Below the pieces are notes generated by a model that made no database searches, was not told the origin of the DNA, and saw only the letters and a list, made by a program, of their open reading frames with translations. A stretch of DNA of 64,000 bases from assembly GCA_037892935.1 (NCBI GenBank), contig JAYXKI010000002.1, forward strand, positions 2,604,001 through 2,668,000. Reading direction: 5' to 3'. The translations under genes and the position numbers were made by a program. The stretch comes from Phlebopus portentosus. Lineage: Eukaryota > Basidiomycota > Agaricomycetes > Boletales > Boletinellaceae. Of this stretch, positions 34,720 through 50,830 are shown piece by piece (position 1 is the first letter of the stretch; each line of letters begins with the position of its first letter).

Positions 34720-35554
34720 ATGACTACCGACATTGAACTTGACAACCTCGCTGAAAAGCGTAAAGAACAAGAATCCCATAATCAGCCGACAGATTTGGAA
34801 CCAGCCCCGCATAACGAATCTCGCAATAGCTCTGTCACCGTTTGGGCATGGGTCTCTGCAGCGTTGTTCGTGTCTTGTCCTCTCCAGCCCGCATGTATCG
34901 TGCTGACCTGTTTCGTTTCGATCCCTGTATAGGTTGAGCTTAGCGGCATCGATTCTCCTCTTCTTTCCTCGCTTTCTTCTCTTCGTCTCATTCTCGACTG
35001 AATTCTCCGAACGCGTTCTGACACCGCTTGAAGGCTATTTAGCATTGCACTTCTCTTTCTTTCTTTTTTCGCTCGCTATCTGTCTAGTTCTCTACGTGAG
35101 TTTCTTTTTAGCTACCTAGGCTCAAGGTCAAGTACTTATATGCTATGTATTCCGGATTAGAACCAGATTCCTTCAGATGATGAGGTGGAGAAGCAGACAC
35201 GCCGACGAGACACACTCGGCCACCCATTGCTCGGCCCACTCACAGGTGCTTGTCTCATATCGTCCTTCATATCATACAACACGAATTCCGTCGGTGCGCT
35301 GCCTTTCGGCGTATCTATTCTCACAGGAATTATCGGTCTGTGGGGTCTCTGGGTGGTGGGTATCTAACTAACTCGTTGAGAAAATGATAATCTGATGTGA
35401 TTGCTTGCTGTATACTTAGATCCTGTTCCAAGGACCACCTCGTATATCCGAGAAAACAGGTGCAGACAAACACACATCCTCGTTTTTGTTTGGCAACAAA
35501 ACCGCTGCGTCAGTGAAAAAGAAAGAGTGGAAGAAGTCTCAGAAAGACTCGTGA
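34720..35554 (+). CDS. Small multi-pass membrane protein of unknown function
   Basis: Four exons join in frame. The N-terminus [20 protein letters not shown] is hydrophilic; hydrophobic segments follow: [50 protein letters not shown], and in exon 3 [15 protein letters not shown] and [16 protein letters not shown]. The last exon reads [20 protein letters not shown] and ends in a lysine-rich tail, [12 protein letters not shown], with TGA at 35552-35554. The last intron uses GTGGGT after GLWGLWV; reading past it gives an early stop at about 35367. The topology suggests an ER or Golgi membrane protein with a cytosolic lysine-rich tail, but no domain is recognised. Confidence 0.72.
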
Positions 35555-35796
35555 TTGGTTCTTTATTGCTGTATGTTTGCATAGTCCTTTTGTGTAATAT
35601 ATGTAACAAGAAGGAAAGGGACCACTGCATCTGAACATCTGAAGTCTGGTTGTGCTCATTTTCATGGGATCAATACGATAATTATTAACGGGATCGAAAG
35701 CTGGAATTCGTAATAATTTACTTGAAAGATCTACAAATTATGTATTCAAGAGTTCTGTATCCTATCCACAAGAAGGTCAGAGCAGAAGGACACTAA

Positions 35797-37919
<2,123 letters not shown>

Positions 37920-38112
37920 CGTGGATGCTCGACTTCGCGAGTAAATAATTGAATCGAAATTATCGGTTTGTTTCGCTCACGTGCCGGTGGATCCGACGCG
38001 CGTCGATCATCGGTGGTCCATTCTGTCTCTGTAACAACACGGATTCTTCTTGCTACTAATCACATCTTGTAACATTAACATCAATTGCCTTTAAATCCGT
38101 TTAAGACTTGGG

Positions 38113-40776
38113 ATGGCACACAGCGATTCAGAGGAAGATGCTGAAGCTAACGATGGATTTGACTTTGACGGTCGGAGCAGTGAAGCTGACGAAGTAAATG
38201 AGGATGACTTGTTTGATGCGGACGAGAATGCAGAGGAAGGCACTGAACATGGCGATGTGCGTTTGTCGTTCTTATTTCTCATGATATACCGAAAGATATG
38301 AAGATAACTGACATTCATGCTAATAGGAGACAGGCTCTGAAGAAGAAGAAGAAGAGATGGAGGCTGAAGGAGAAGCTGAAGAGGAGGAGGAAGAGGAAGA
38401 CGAGAGTATGGACATCGCTGCTGTTCAGAAGGAGATTGTCCCTCTACAGGCGCCATTGCAGCCTCCACCATTACCGGAACCTCCAGAGCGACTTATGAGA
38501 GGTACACCTTGCTCCCCAAGAGGGGTAGATATGAGTTCTGAAAGTGATTCGCAGAGCGATCCCCTGCCCAGCGCGAACGGACCATGTCCCCGGCGCGTGC
38601 ACGACGCGCAAGGCTAGTCCCCGCAAATCCAAATCCTCGCTCTTATACCGTCGAAGCTATTTGCGCAATCGCGCATCCGGAACCTACGCACTCCCTAGCC
38701 GCATCAGCTTGCATGACGCACCTACTTACTGGTTCACAAGACGGATATATCCGCGACTACGACGTCTTTGCCGCAGTGAATGGGAGGACATTCCTCACTG
38801 CCCCTCAGCGGGCGCACTGCGGGGTTGTGGAGGGTACAATGAAAGCTGGGCAGTTACGGATGTGGTGGGAGAACCCCGCCGTGCCAAGTACAGCTGATTC
38901 GGTCGTGGAGGATCACACCCGGTCGCCAGTAACAGCTCTCGCCATACACTCGGACGCGCTCTGGGCTCTAGCCGGGACGGAAGTGAGTAATCAGTTATGC
39001 AACTACGGCAACCCCAGAAGAAAGATGAAAATTTTCGCCTTATCTCCTGGGTTGTTCATGTGCCCGTTGAGTTTGATGATGATTTATATTTTCCCTCTCT
39101 TTTTCTTATGGGCAGAAAGGACATATTAATTTGTTCACGGTGCGCCATGAACCTGGACAGTTCATCACCGCAATGCACGGACATCGGAACCTCGTGTCCT
39201 CGCTAGCCATGCAGCACGACGAGATGGGATTCTTCAGCGCGGGCTGGGATGGCGACGTGTATGTACGTGAGTTTCTTCTCGTCGTCCCAGCGAAATTACC
39301 GCATGTGGTGTTTATTTCCTTTGCTCACGTTCGCTGATTGCTTTTTACACGCGCACGGATGCTATGACTTTGGCCGTACTCATGGGGCTTTTGACGAACG
39401 TTTGTCCCCACGCTGATACGATCCCGCCGGCTGAAACCCCGTTATCCAAAAATAAAATAAAAATATTAGCAATGGGATCTGAATACTGGACACCAAGTCC
39501 GGAAGTTCACATCTACAGGTGCACAAGTCGCCGTCGTCGCGGTTCGGCCGTTGGGGCCCATCTTACCTCCGCCGAGCCAGGTGGTGTCGGCGGAGGCCTC
39601 GAACGGCCTGCAGCAACAGCAACAGCAACAGGAGGATGACGCCAAATCTGACGCATCTTATGACCCGCTGTTCGATGAGGACCCACCAGAAGATGACGAG
39701 AATGCTGGAAGTCGGGGGACGACGGGGTCTAATCAGCAAACGAAGCAAGAAGCGGTGAATAGTAGTAATGTGAATAATGGTACCGTACCGTTGGCGAAGG
39801 CGACTTATCCGCGCGGTCCGCCTGTTTTGGACTCTGCTACTTACGGCGCATTCTCACCTGATGTGCTGATGACGGCGTCTGTCGATGGGTCTATCGTGCT
39901 CTGGGACCGACGGGTGAACACTCCAGGGAAGGGTGTTGGCCGACTGGAGAGCAGCAGCAAGACTCCGCCGTGGTGCGTTTCGGTGAGTTTCTCTGTTCAG
40001 TTCACCTTGCGCGAAGTTTCTCCTTAGTCTCGAAATAAATTTGTTTGAATTAACTTCTTATTTTCTCCGACGCGGTGTCGTGATGTGAACGTAACGGTTA
40101 CATTATAATTACAACAGGCATGCTGGTCTGCGGACGGCGGACAAGTGTACGCGGGACGACGTAATTGCACAGTGGACGTCTGGGACACGCGGCAGTTTGG
40201 GCAAGTTAGCGTGAATGGAGTGCCGAGGCTGCTGAAGACGCTGCGGAACCCCACGAGCTCGGGAGCGGTGTCGTGCGTCGCCGCGTTCCCGGATGGGCGG
40301 CACATTGCAGTGTGAGTAAAGAGTTTGCCGTCAGAAATTCTTTTTCAGAGAAACCTTCCTTCCCTTTGATGCCTCTGTTCTTTTTTCTTTCCTGGGCTTG
40401 GAATCTGCCGAAACCTCCATTCTTTTCTGTGTTGCGATTTGTTCGGATTGCAGAAAAGGGCACATATATTGACATGTTTACAACGAAATAGGGCGTCGAA
40501 TGACAACATCCGGTTGTGGAATGCGAGCGAAGAAGAGACAGGCGGCAGGGCTCGGTCTGGAGTTCCATTCAAAATCATCCCAGGACACCATGGAGGTATT
40601 ATCTCCCAGATGTGTGAGTGTAGCCATTTGCTTTTTCCATGAAATTAATATTGAATATTATTATGATAGTGATTGACCGAGCTGCACGGTTTATGGTGAG
40701 TGCGAGCAGCAACCGTGGGTGGTCTGGGGAGAGTACACGGGTTGTATTGATCCACGATATCAAGCACATTGGATAG
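38113..40776 (+). CDS. SPT8: SAGA-complex WD40 subunit Spt8
   Basis: Spt8 links TBP to the SAGA coactivator. The N-terminus MAHSDSEEDAEANDGFDFDG and a Glu run are typical of the acidic tail. WD40 region: SYTVEAICAIAHPEPTHSLA, CMTHLLTGSQDGYIRDYDVF, LTAPQRAHCGV, KAGQLRMWWENPA, FFSAGWDGDVY, then QWDLNTGHQVRKFTSTGAQV across a long intron (about 39261-39471), MTASVDGSIVLWDRRVNTPG, CWSADGGQVYAGRRNCTVDV, ASNDNIRLWNASEE, and an end at HDIKHIG with TAG at 40774-40776. A Gln run sits between repeats near 39605. An apparent frame jump near 38584 is resolved by a 53-base intron at 38502-38554. Frame intact with this model. Confidence 0.9.
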
Positions 40777-40946
40777 GATGGGATAGAGTACTCTGCTTCT
40801 GGTTCTTTGTACATAATAAAATGCGAGGTGGTGGATGTATGCACCAAGTCTCTGGTTCATCACTCTCGCTTCCAATAAATACCACCGCCATCCTCTTCTT
40901 CCCTCCTCTTCCCCATCTCCCATCTCCTCTCTCCCAGCATCTACCC

Positions 40947-42804
40947 ATGCCATTGCCAAAGCGTTATTACGATCAGATCGACGATGGCGCGCCCGGCGAC
41001 GACGACGCTCGTTATGCTAGTGAAACCTACAACACCATGACCGCGTTGCCCCCGGGTCTCTCTCGGTCTCAGCCACCGCAGCATCCGTCTTCGTCTTCGT
41101 CTTCGTCGCACGCCACATCTTCGCGCAGCAGCAGCAGCAGCAGCCTCAACAGCCGTTCCAGCCCCGGCCCATGATTCCTCTTCCAAGCACGTCGAATGTC
41201 AACGTCCACTACGACGCTTCTCAGTTCGCTCCCGTTAGTTACAGCGTGACACCGCCGCTGTCCATCCCCGCAGTACCCGCGATCCCGCCTCCGCCTTCTG
41301 TGCTTTCTGCCCACGCTGGTCTCCCTGCGATTCCTCCGTTCCAGTCTCCGGTGTCCCCACCCGGATCTGGCCGTGCCGCCGGTCCCACGGATGCGTCTAC
41401 GTCTACGTCTGCCTCCGGCTCGGGCCCTTCATCGGATATGGTGTCGAACCGACCGCGCCGCCGCATCATCCCGCCCGACGCTCCGGCCCATTCGGTCATG
41501 GATGATGATGAAGAGACGTACACGTATACTCTCACGGATGAGCTTCGTGCAACTATGTTCCGCGAGGTGCATGGAAGGCAGCTCAATACTATGCAGCCCG
41601 TGTACCAGCTCCCTGCTGATGCTGATGAGATCAAGGTTCGTTCTCGGCCTGATTATCCATGTATATGCCCGGGCCTTGTTACTTTTTGGTATCGATACGA
41701 TTGACGCTGATAATGCTGACTGAATTCGCGGTTTTAGCGTGAAGAGTACTTCCACAAGTTGATGTACATGGTCTACGGCGACAAGCTCTGGGTAGGGCCC
41801 TTGGAAGAGGTCTTGAGTGCCCCGTCTGATAGGAAGCGTCGTGTCCTCGATATCGGCTGCGGAAGCGGCATCTGGGCAATCCAGATTGCAGATGAATTCC
41901 CCGATGTTGATGTCGTCGGTTGCGACCTTGCGCCTATTCAGCCAGAGTACGTTTTGTTTCTCCTTTCATCTATCCGTCATATCACTCAATCTGATCCGTT
42001 GCATTGTCCACAGCATGGTTCCGCCCAACTGCGAGTGAGTATTCTTTCATTCCTGTCTGTTTCTTATTTGTAACGACTAATGACATGCATATATCTAGCT
42101 TCGAGCTCTGGGACGCTCAACTTAATCCTTACCCGGACGAGTACTTCGACGTTGTACACGCTCGTGCGGTGCACACCGGAATTCGGAACTACCCTCTCTT
42201 CCTCGAAGAAATCGCGCGCGTCCTCGCGCCTGGCGGGCTCATCATCCTCGTCGAGTCTGAGATTCGCGCTCTCACTGAGGGCAAGACGCCCATCGACGCA
42301 GGACCGAGGGGTGGTGCACCTGGCTGGCACGCGTTTTGGGAACAGTACAGACGGTGCCTCCAAGGCAACCACATCGATACTACCGTTCCGACGCGATTGG
42401 GCGCTTTGGTGCGCGCGACGGATGCCTTCGAGGAGGTTGTTGCACAGGAAGCGACGCTTCCCGTCGGATTCTGGCCTAAGGGTACGTTCGTCTCTTCCTT
42501 CTGTCAACCCTCCTGGTTCCGCACTAACTCCACGCTCCCATTACATCTGTCGTCGAATACAGACGACAACATGCTCGCGGTAGGCGAGCACGCGTGGATG
42601 GACCACGACCGCTTCGTCCCGGGCGTCCGGCCGCTCTTCCTCAACTACGGATTATCCGAATTCCGTGTCAAAATCCTAGTGGAAGACGCGCAGCAAGACT
42701 TGTACTATCCGCTGACGAGGCCGTATACTTGCGTGCATGTGAGCCATGCGCGCAAGATTGTCTCGTGGCAGGCACCCAGGAGGAGGAGGAGGCGACTCCG
42801 GTAA
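40947..42804 (+). CDS. LaeA-like SAM-dependent methyltransferase with disordered N-terminus
   Basis: Class I methyltransferase resembling fungal LaeA/Lae1-type proteins. The catalytic part begins REEYFHKLMYMVYGDKLWVG after an intron near 41638-41740, motif I is VLDIGCGSGIWAIQIADEFP, then VVGCDLAPIQPDMVPPNCDF, EYFDVVHARAVH and EIARVLAPGGLIILVE, with a C-terminal VRPLFLNYG segment and Arg-rich end. About 200 residues of Ser/Pro/Gln-rich disordered sequence precede it. The natural start MPLPKRYYDQIDDG at 40947 is in a different frame from the rest: a one-base deletion between about 41080 and 41140, near a CAG run, would join them; otherwise translation starts at 41171. Role unknown; LaeA homologues regulate secondary metabolism and development in ascomycetes. 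Confidence 0.75.
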
Positions 42805-43701
42805 GAGATGAAGGAAGTGGCAAGCCCTGATTTCTTCTCTTCAATTACCTTGGTATCCTCATTCCATGATGTCCAGTCCATATTCCTTGTTTCTTGTTCT
42901 CCTCGAGTGATGATTGTATCACCTGTAATTCGTCTTCCTCATTTGCGCTGCTCTTTTGCTGTGCTTTCCGACTTGCTTTCGTCTCGTTTCGAGTCTTCTT
43001 GTTTCCTTCCAGTTCGCTCTGATGTTCGAGATCTTGCGATCTCGGTTTTCTTGTTCTGAATGTTGATAGCTCGACGCATGGCTGTATGTACAGTATTTTC
43101 GTGAATACGGTATCGCTGTCGATTCAAGTCTTGGGTTTCTCCGGATATTTGTGTGAACAGTTTTCACGAGTCGAAGTATGTCACACATGCACACACACAC
43201 AAAAAAAAAATCAGTTGAAACGCCTATATTGTTCCACCCGTTCGCAGAAAAGGAAAGTGGCAGGCACAGAGGATCAGGCCCGCCACAAAAATGTGGGTGA
43301 GGAAGTCTAATAAAACAAAACAGCACGACATAACGAACAATGTAGCGACCGCCGCCATACCATGCCATCATACACGCGCACCAACTGAGGAGATAACGGC
43401 GACTCCAAGGAGCCTCGTCAGGGGGGGGAGCATAGTGTACATAATTCGCACCCGAAGTACCCAGAGAGTACAACAGGGCGGGAAAGAGATGGAAGGTGAA
43501 CATAATGTGGAGACCTTCTAGCAGAAGATGGACATAGACCGAGCGCTACGTAGGACCGAGGGATGGATAGTGAGGGACGAGGAACGGACAGTGAAGACAT
43601 CAGGTCGAAGATCAAATACGTGCGAGGACGGAGGACCGAAACGAGGACCAAGCCGGAAAAGATGAAGCCAGTGAGTCGAACGGACATCAGGTCAACTACG
43701 C
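42805..43701. other. Intergenic region between convergent genes
   Basis: No gene supported. A CA-dinucleotide run followed by ten A residues lies at about 43187-43210, and a G8 run is at about 43423-43430. The rest should be 3' UTRs of the methyltransferase and PAB1. Confidence 0.4.
43187..43210. repeat. CA-dinucleotide and poly-A microsatellite
   Basis: A short run of CA dinucleotides ends in ten consecutive A residues. It is simple low-complexity sequence in an intergenic region. Confidence 0.7.
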
Positions 43702-46096
<2,395 letters not shown>

Positions 46097-47165
46097 CGTT
46101 TTAGAAGTTTACAGATAGGTCTTTAAAAGAATCTTCTTGGATAGGTATTTTTATTTCGAAATTGAGAGGCAGTCGGATGGCGGCGGCGGTCGGTCGGTCG
46201 GTCGTTACTGCTTTATTGACTTTTCTGCGACTAGGTACGTTTCAAATCAGCTATACATCGTATGGGTACGATAGTGAGATGCGGCACTTACACAGTGACA
46301 ACAAGGCGACAACTGATGTTGGTTGGGTTTTTCTTGATTTTTTTAGGGTTTTAAAGAAATAGAAAAGTCTTTTTTCTGCGCAAAAAAACGTCGTTAGCAA
46401 TGCGGGGAAGCTGGAGGGAAAGAGTGAGAAATGTCGGATGCGTACCTTTAGAAAGAGATGGTGGTTGTAGAAACGAAGGGGGCAAGTGACAGTTTTATTG
46501 CTTTGTAAGCCCAAGTTCAAACTCCGTCCTCGTACCCACACGTGATTTAATGTATAAATCCGTATTTATTCAATTTATTATCGGATAACTACGCAGATAC
46601 TATGAGATACATGAATTGAAATTATGAAAGCGAGTTCTTACAGTCCTCGATCAACGGCGTAGACAATCCATTCTTCAATTCTAACCTTTGGCTTACTGAA
46701 ATCGATCTGTTTGATCGTTCAACCCATGATCTCGCTTTTAAGGTTCCTTTTAACTCTCCACACACGTCACATAGCCAAGCGATGAACGTGCATTGCATTC
46801 AGTGCCACCCCCTCAGAAGACGTAAGCACTTACAGAGCGCACTGTAAGCGCCGGCCTGTTGACCCTCTCCTGTACTGTACTATGGAAAATCTCAAAGTAA
46901 ATAAAGACGAAAACACAAAAAGACTTCTAACTCGCAAGCACAGAGGGATGAGGTAAACGAAATGTATAAATGTTGGCACAACAGAGTTAAGATAGAACAC
47001 CGGGGATCTGCACGTCACAGAAGTAGGACTGAGGAGGAAATCGTTTTGTGAAGGGTAGATATAAACGGACGCGCGAAGCTTTAGGAGTAAACATAGGACG
47101 AACGCAGGACGACACGGGAAATCGCGGATACATGGAAGTCCCAAATGCAATTCTCTACAGATCTT
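46097..47165. other. PAB1 upstream region and downstream of SCAMP
   Basis: About 1.07 kb without a supported gene. Four GGTC repeats (CGGTCGGTCGGTCGGTCG) lie at about 46188-46204. On the PAB1-sense (minus) strand there are A-rich stretches near 46320-46390, as often seen in PABP leaders, where they can mediate autoregulation in other eukaryotes; here that is only a suggestion. Confidence 0.4.
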
Positions 47166-48595
47166 TCATGAGGGGTTAGAGCGACCACCAAACAGCTGTC
47201 GTTTCGCCCAGTGAGTTGCAAGCTCCGATTTCGCCTGCAACGCCAAGTAGGATGTCATCATCTCAGATAAACGACAAGCAGTGGAAGAAACGTACATTGT
47301 CAAATGTGTGGCCCTGGGCATTGTGGTGCATCCAGATCTAAAAATGAAGTTGTTGTGTAAACGTTGCTGTGGACCAGAACAATGCCAAACCAACAACGTA
47401 CCTGTCGATAGTAGAACAAATTGCCCAAGCCTTGGAAAATCCATCCCGCGGTTGCAATTGTTGCTAGGACACCAGCCGCAATGTGTCCATTCACGTACAT
47501 TTGAATCATATTGATAAATCCTGCAGAACCCGTCCTGTTTAAGTAGCAAATGAGAATCATCGAGAAACGAGAATAAGCATGCTAGTATTAAGAACAGATC
47601 TAGGAAACTGACGCTGGTATCCCGATGATCCTATCGTAGATGCCAAGTGAGTAATAAAGACGTTGGAATCTTGCAGCTATAGACGTACATGTAGATGGAG
47701 AAGACGAGGTGCCATCCGCAAAAGAAGAAATAGAAGTCTGTTACGAATTGCTCAGCTGGACTTCAGTAGTAATCTGCGGAGACTATGACGAACAGTAATA
47801 AAGAGCTTGTTCCTAAGCGAAGTTCAACTAGGCATCTTGTGCGAGCAGTCCGACGAAGACATACCTTCATGTAAGCATTGTATATCGGCCTAAATACTTC
47901 ATGAGATCCCATACGACGGGTCAAATAGCAGAGACTCACCTGTACCACAGAAGGAAAGAAAGAGCACCGATGACGAAGATGTATCTGATACAACGAAAGT
48001 ATTCATAAACTTGAAGAGGTGCCTGCAAGGAGCAACGATACACACCCTATACTTGACCCAAGGTCTTTGCCACCATCACTTGCCCCCGAGACAAGGATGA
48101 AGATGCAAGCAATCATGTTGACTATGAGCGTTGCGGCGAGGATGAGCCATAGGTAGTACAGATGATACATAAGAGGCCTCGAGTCAGCGGGAATTTCATC
48201 GTCAATGTCATGATAGATCAAAGGGAAGACTATAAGACCAATTGCAGTATTCCATCAGTGCACATCCATACCGCAAGCAAGCAAGCGAAGGACACAACGC
48301 ACATTTTGGCCAGTTATTCTTCCTACGTCTCTGCATGTACTCCTGTTGCTGGCTCAGTTCTCTCGCGCGGGTGTTAAGCTCCTCCTCTCGTCGGCGAAGC
48401 TCAGCTTCCCGAGCAGCAACCGATGCGTCATATGCAGACGTTGAAGCGGAATGTGTGCTAGCTCCCGGATCCTCAAAAGGATTCTTGTCCAGCGAATCCG
48501 TGGAGGCAAAAGGATTTTCTAGTGGCGCGTTATCTGGACGAAGATTTCTTTGAGCGCTGGACTTGTATTGTAAAAATTGATCCGTACTCACTCAT
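47166..48595 (-). CDS. SCAMP-family secretory carrier membrane protein
   Basis: Secretory carrier-associated membrane proteins are four-helix proteins of post-Golgi and recycling membranes. A first exon of four coding bases (ATGA, 48595-48592) is followed by a 58-base intron (48534-48591), giving MNNAPLENPFAS. Two NPF motifs (ENPFAS, KNPFEDP), which bind EH-domain proteins, precede a coiled coil, REAELRRREEELNTRARELS. The four membrane segments fall in separate exons: LWLILAATLIVNMIACIFIL, YIFVIGALSFLLWYRP, DFYFFFCGWHLVFSIYM and GHIAAGVLATIATAGWIF. The conserved YIYNAYMK-type segment is seen as YRPIYNAYMKE. The end is GGRSNPS, stop at 47166-47168. Frame intact with this model. Confidence 0.85.
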
Positions 48596-49302
48596 TGTGA
48601 TGGTTCTGCGAATAAACTGAGGTTGATGACACGACACGCAACAACTCAACTATGAAGGCCGTGCCCGTAGTCGTGTTCGTGACGTCCTCTCTCTGTGATC
48701 CGTTTCCAACTTCCTGTCACGCATCGTCTTGTTATGTAATAAAAGCCGGGAAAATCGGCTTGGCGGAAATCTTTGGGCCGATCCATTTCTGCTGTCAGAA
48801 AGATCATGATGTTTGGGCACCGAGCCGACGTCTTCGCCGCACGAGCGGCTTATGCAAATTGCAATAAACCCTCACGAAGACATGTACTTTCTAAGAAAGG
48901 AAGCTAGAACATCCCGGTATAGCTCCAAGGATTATTTGTGGTAATAGTGTGGCCCTGATGTTGCGGCTGAGAGATGCCGCCGCTGAGAACAAGATGATCC
49001 TGAATATTACACGTGTCGGCGTTATATCGATGCGTTCGTTATAAAGAGTGATGGGCCTATTCCTTCTTTTCTCCCACTCATCGGTCCCCTCCCTTCACCT
49101 GCACGCTCTCTCTGGTCAGTTTGTTCTCAACGCTAACGGAACTCAGCTAACCGTAACTTATTCTGCCAGCGCTCCCTCTTTCCTTCCGTTCGTTCAAACA
49201 GTCGTTCTCTTCACACCTACAGTCTTTTATCGACTCCTTCAAATTTGAACGACCATACAACAACTGTCTTTTCATCCATTCACTCCGTGAACGAAAGACA
49301 CG
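48596..49302. other. Promoter region of the secreted DPBB protein and 5' flank of SCAMP
   Basis: No coding exon is supported. A TATAAAG sequence lies at 49040-49046, followed by a long CT-rich tract (about 49053-49240), a layout common in strongly expressed basidiomycete genes. Confidence 0.45.
49040..49046 (+). promoter_or_regulatory. TATA-like element before the DPBB gene
   Basis: TATAAAG sits about 257 bases before the ATG at 49303 and is followed directly by a pyrimidine-rich tract, the usual position of transcription starts in these fungi. Function is inferred from arrangement only. Confidence 0.4.
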
Positions 49303-50830
49303 ATGATTGCTTCCAAATCACTTTTCGCTGCTTTGACTGCCGTTGCGGCCGTCTCCGCCTATGTCGTCCTCGCACGCAGGCCCCGAACGGTTGGTGGTCT
49401 GAGGGAATGGAGGACTACAACTCCTACCACACTCGGTACATCGCTCTCGGATGCCAGGACCAGCACGGCAAGTCCTTCTTCGATTTGTGCTGCCACCCGC
49501 TCAAGGTCTGTCCAATGTCTTGATCCCATCAACGTTTTCAAATCGGATCCTGACAAGCTATTTTTATCTCTTACAGGCTAATGAGACGTTGGAGACTGCA
49601 CGTCCGCCAGAATGTGTCCCTTCTTGGTCTTCCGCTATGTCGGCGTGCGCGGCAGAGCCAACATCGACCGTCACAACTCCGGACGATGACACTTCCGCGT
49701 CGGTGACTGCTTCGGTTTCGGCGTCTCCTGCGACTTCCTCTGCTGTTGATGTTTCGGTTACTACTTCTGCCTCTGCTGCCGCTACTCCGTCTCCCGTCTC
49801 TAACGTTGCAACGGATCCGAACAACGGCGATGATGACGAGGAGACTTATGGCGCCGGGGAGGATGAGGAAGATGAGGAAGATGAGGAGGACGATGATGAG
49901 GAATCTTGCGATGAAGACGACGACGAAGACACTTCCTCCGTCACGCCAACTTCTACTGCAACATCTGAATCGACTTCTGCTTCGGCACCCACGTCCACGC
50001 CTGTTCAAAGCGACGGTGACGACGATGAGGGTGACGATGAAGATGAGGGTGACGATGAAGATGAGGACTGCGATGAGGATGGTGAAGATGAGGATACCAC
50101 TTTCTCTTCTGTACCGTCGTCTACCACGGCTCCAGGAACGACAGAATCTGCGGACCCAGAACCAACTTCTGAACCCGTCGTGAACCCGGTGTCAGCTCCA
50201 TCTTCGTCAGAAGTAGCTTCTTCCACTTTCGAAGCTGTTTCTCCCACCTCTGAGGTTGCTTCTTCCACTTTCGAAGCTGTTTCTCCCACTGAGGTTGCTT
50301 CTTCCACTTTCGAAGCTGTTTCTCCCACCTCTGAGGTTGCTTCTTCCACTTCCGAAGCTGTTTCTCCCACCTCTGAGGTTGTCTCTTCCTCTTCTGAGGC
50401 GCCTACTCCGATTTCCTCATCTTCTACCTTTTCGCCGGAGAGCACCCAGGAGCCCTCTAGCTCCAAGTCATCTTCGACTGCAGAGTCCACATCGACCTCG
50501 GATTCCTCCAGCCAGGTCTTCACCGACGGAGTTGCCACATTCTTCTTCCAGCAGAACACCGCGGGTGCTTGCGGTGACGTTCACTCCGATGATGACCTCA
50601 TTGCTGCCATCGACTCTGAGCGCTACGGCAACACTGGTGAGAAGTCCGAATTGTGCGGCAAACAAGTGAAGATCACGAACACCGACAACGGCAAGGAGGT
50701 CACTGTTACAATCGCCGACGCCTGCCCGACGTGCGAGAACGCAGACAGCATCGATCTTAGCGCGGGAGCATTTGACAAGATTGCGGACAGGAGCGAGGGC
50801 GTCGTTCCCATCTCCTGGTCGTTTGTTTAA
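49303..50830 (+). CDS. Secreted double-psi beta-barrel (expansin/RlpA-like) protein, frameshifted near start
   Basis: A signal peptide, MIASKSLFAALTAVAAVSAY, leads to a cysteine-containing N-terminal module, APNGWWSEGMEDYNSYHTRY then CQDQHGKSFFDLCCHPLK, and after an intron (about 49507-49576) ANETLETARPPEC. Then come about 250 residues of Ser/Thr/Pro-rich, presumably O-glycosylated linker with two runs of Asp/Glu, and 42-base tandem repeats at 50207-50410. The C-terminal 100 residues form a double-psi beta-barrel: DGVATFFFQQNTAGACG, LCGKQVKITN, TVTIADACPTCENADSIDLS. Frame breaks after VSAYVV: one extra C at 49368-49369 gives VVPRTQAPNGWW. The protein should be extracellular or wall-associated; such proteins lack hydrolytic residues and are thought to loosen or bind wall polymers. 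Confidence 0.85.
50207..50410 (+). repeat. 42-base coding tandem repeats
   Basis: Five units encode SEVASSTFEAVSPT-like peptides: 50207-50248, 50249-50290, 50291-50329 (lacking the first codon), 50330-50371 and a diverged 50372-50410. Units 1 to 4 are nearly identical, indicating recent expansion. They lie in the Ser/Thr-rich linker of the secreted protein. Confidence 0.9.

Noticed and set aside
38502..38600. Apparent frameshift in SPT8 between the acidic tail and the WD40 region
   Set aside because: A 53-base intron at 38502-38554 (GTACAC...CGCAG) joins the two frames exactly, so no base error is needed.
49571..50008. Minus-strand open frame opposite the DPBB linker
   Set aside because: It is the complement of low-complexity Ser/Thr and acidic codons; the plus-strand protein has a signal peptide and domain.
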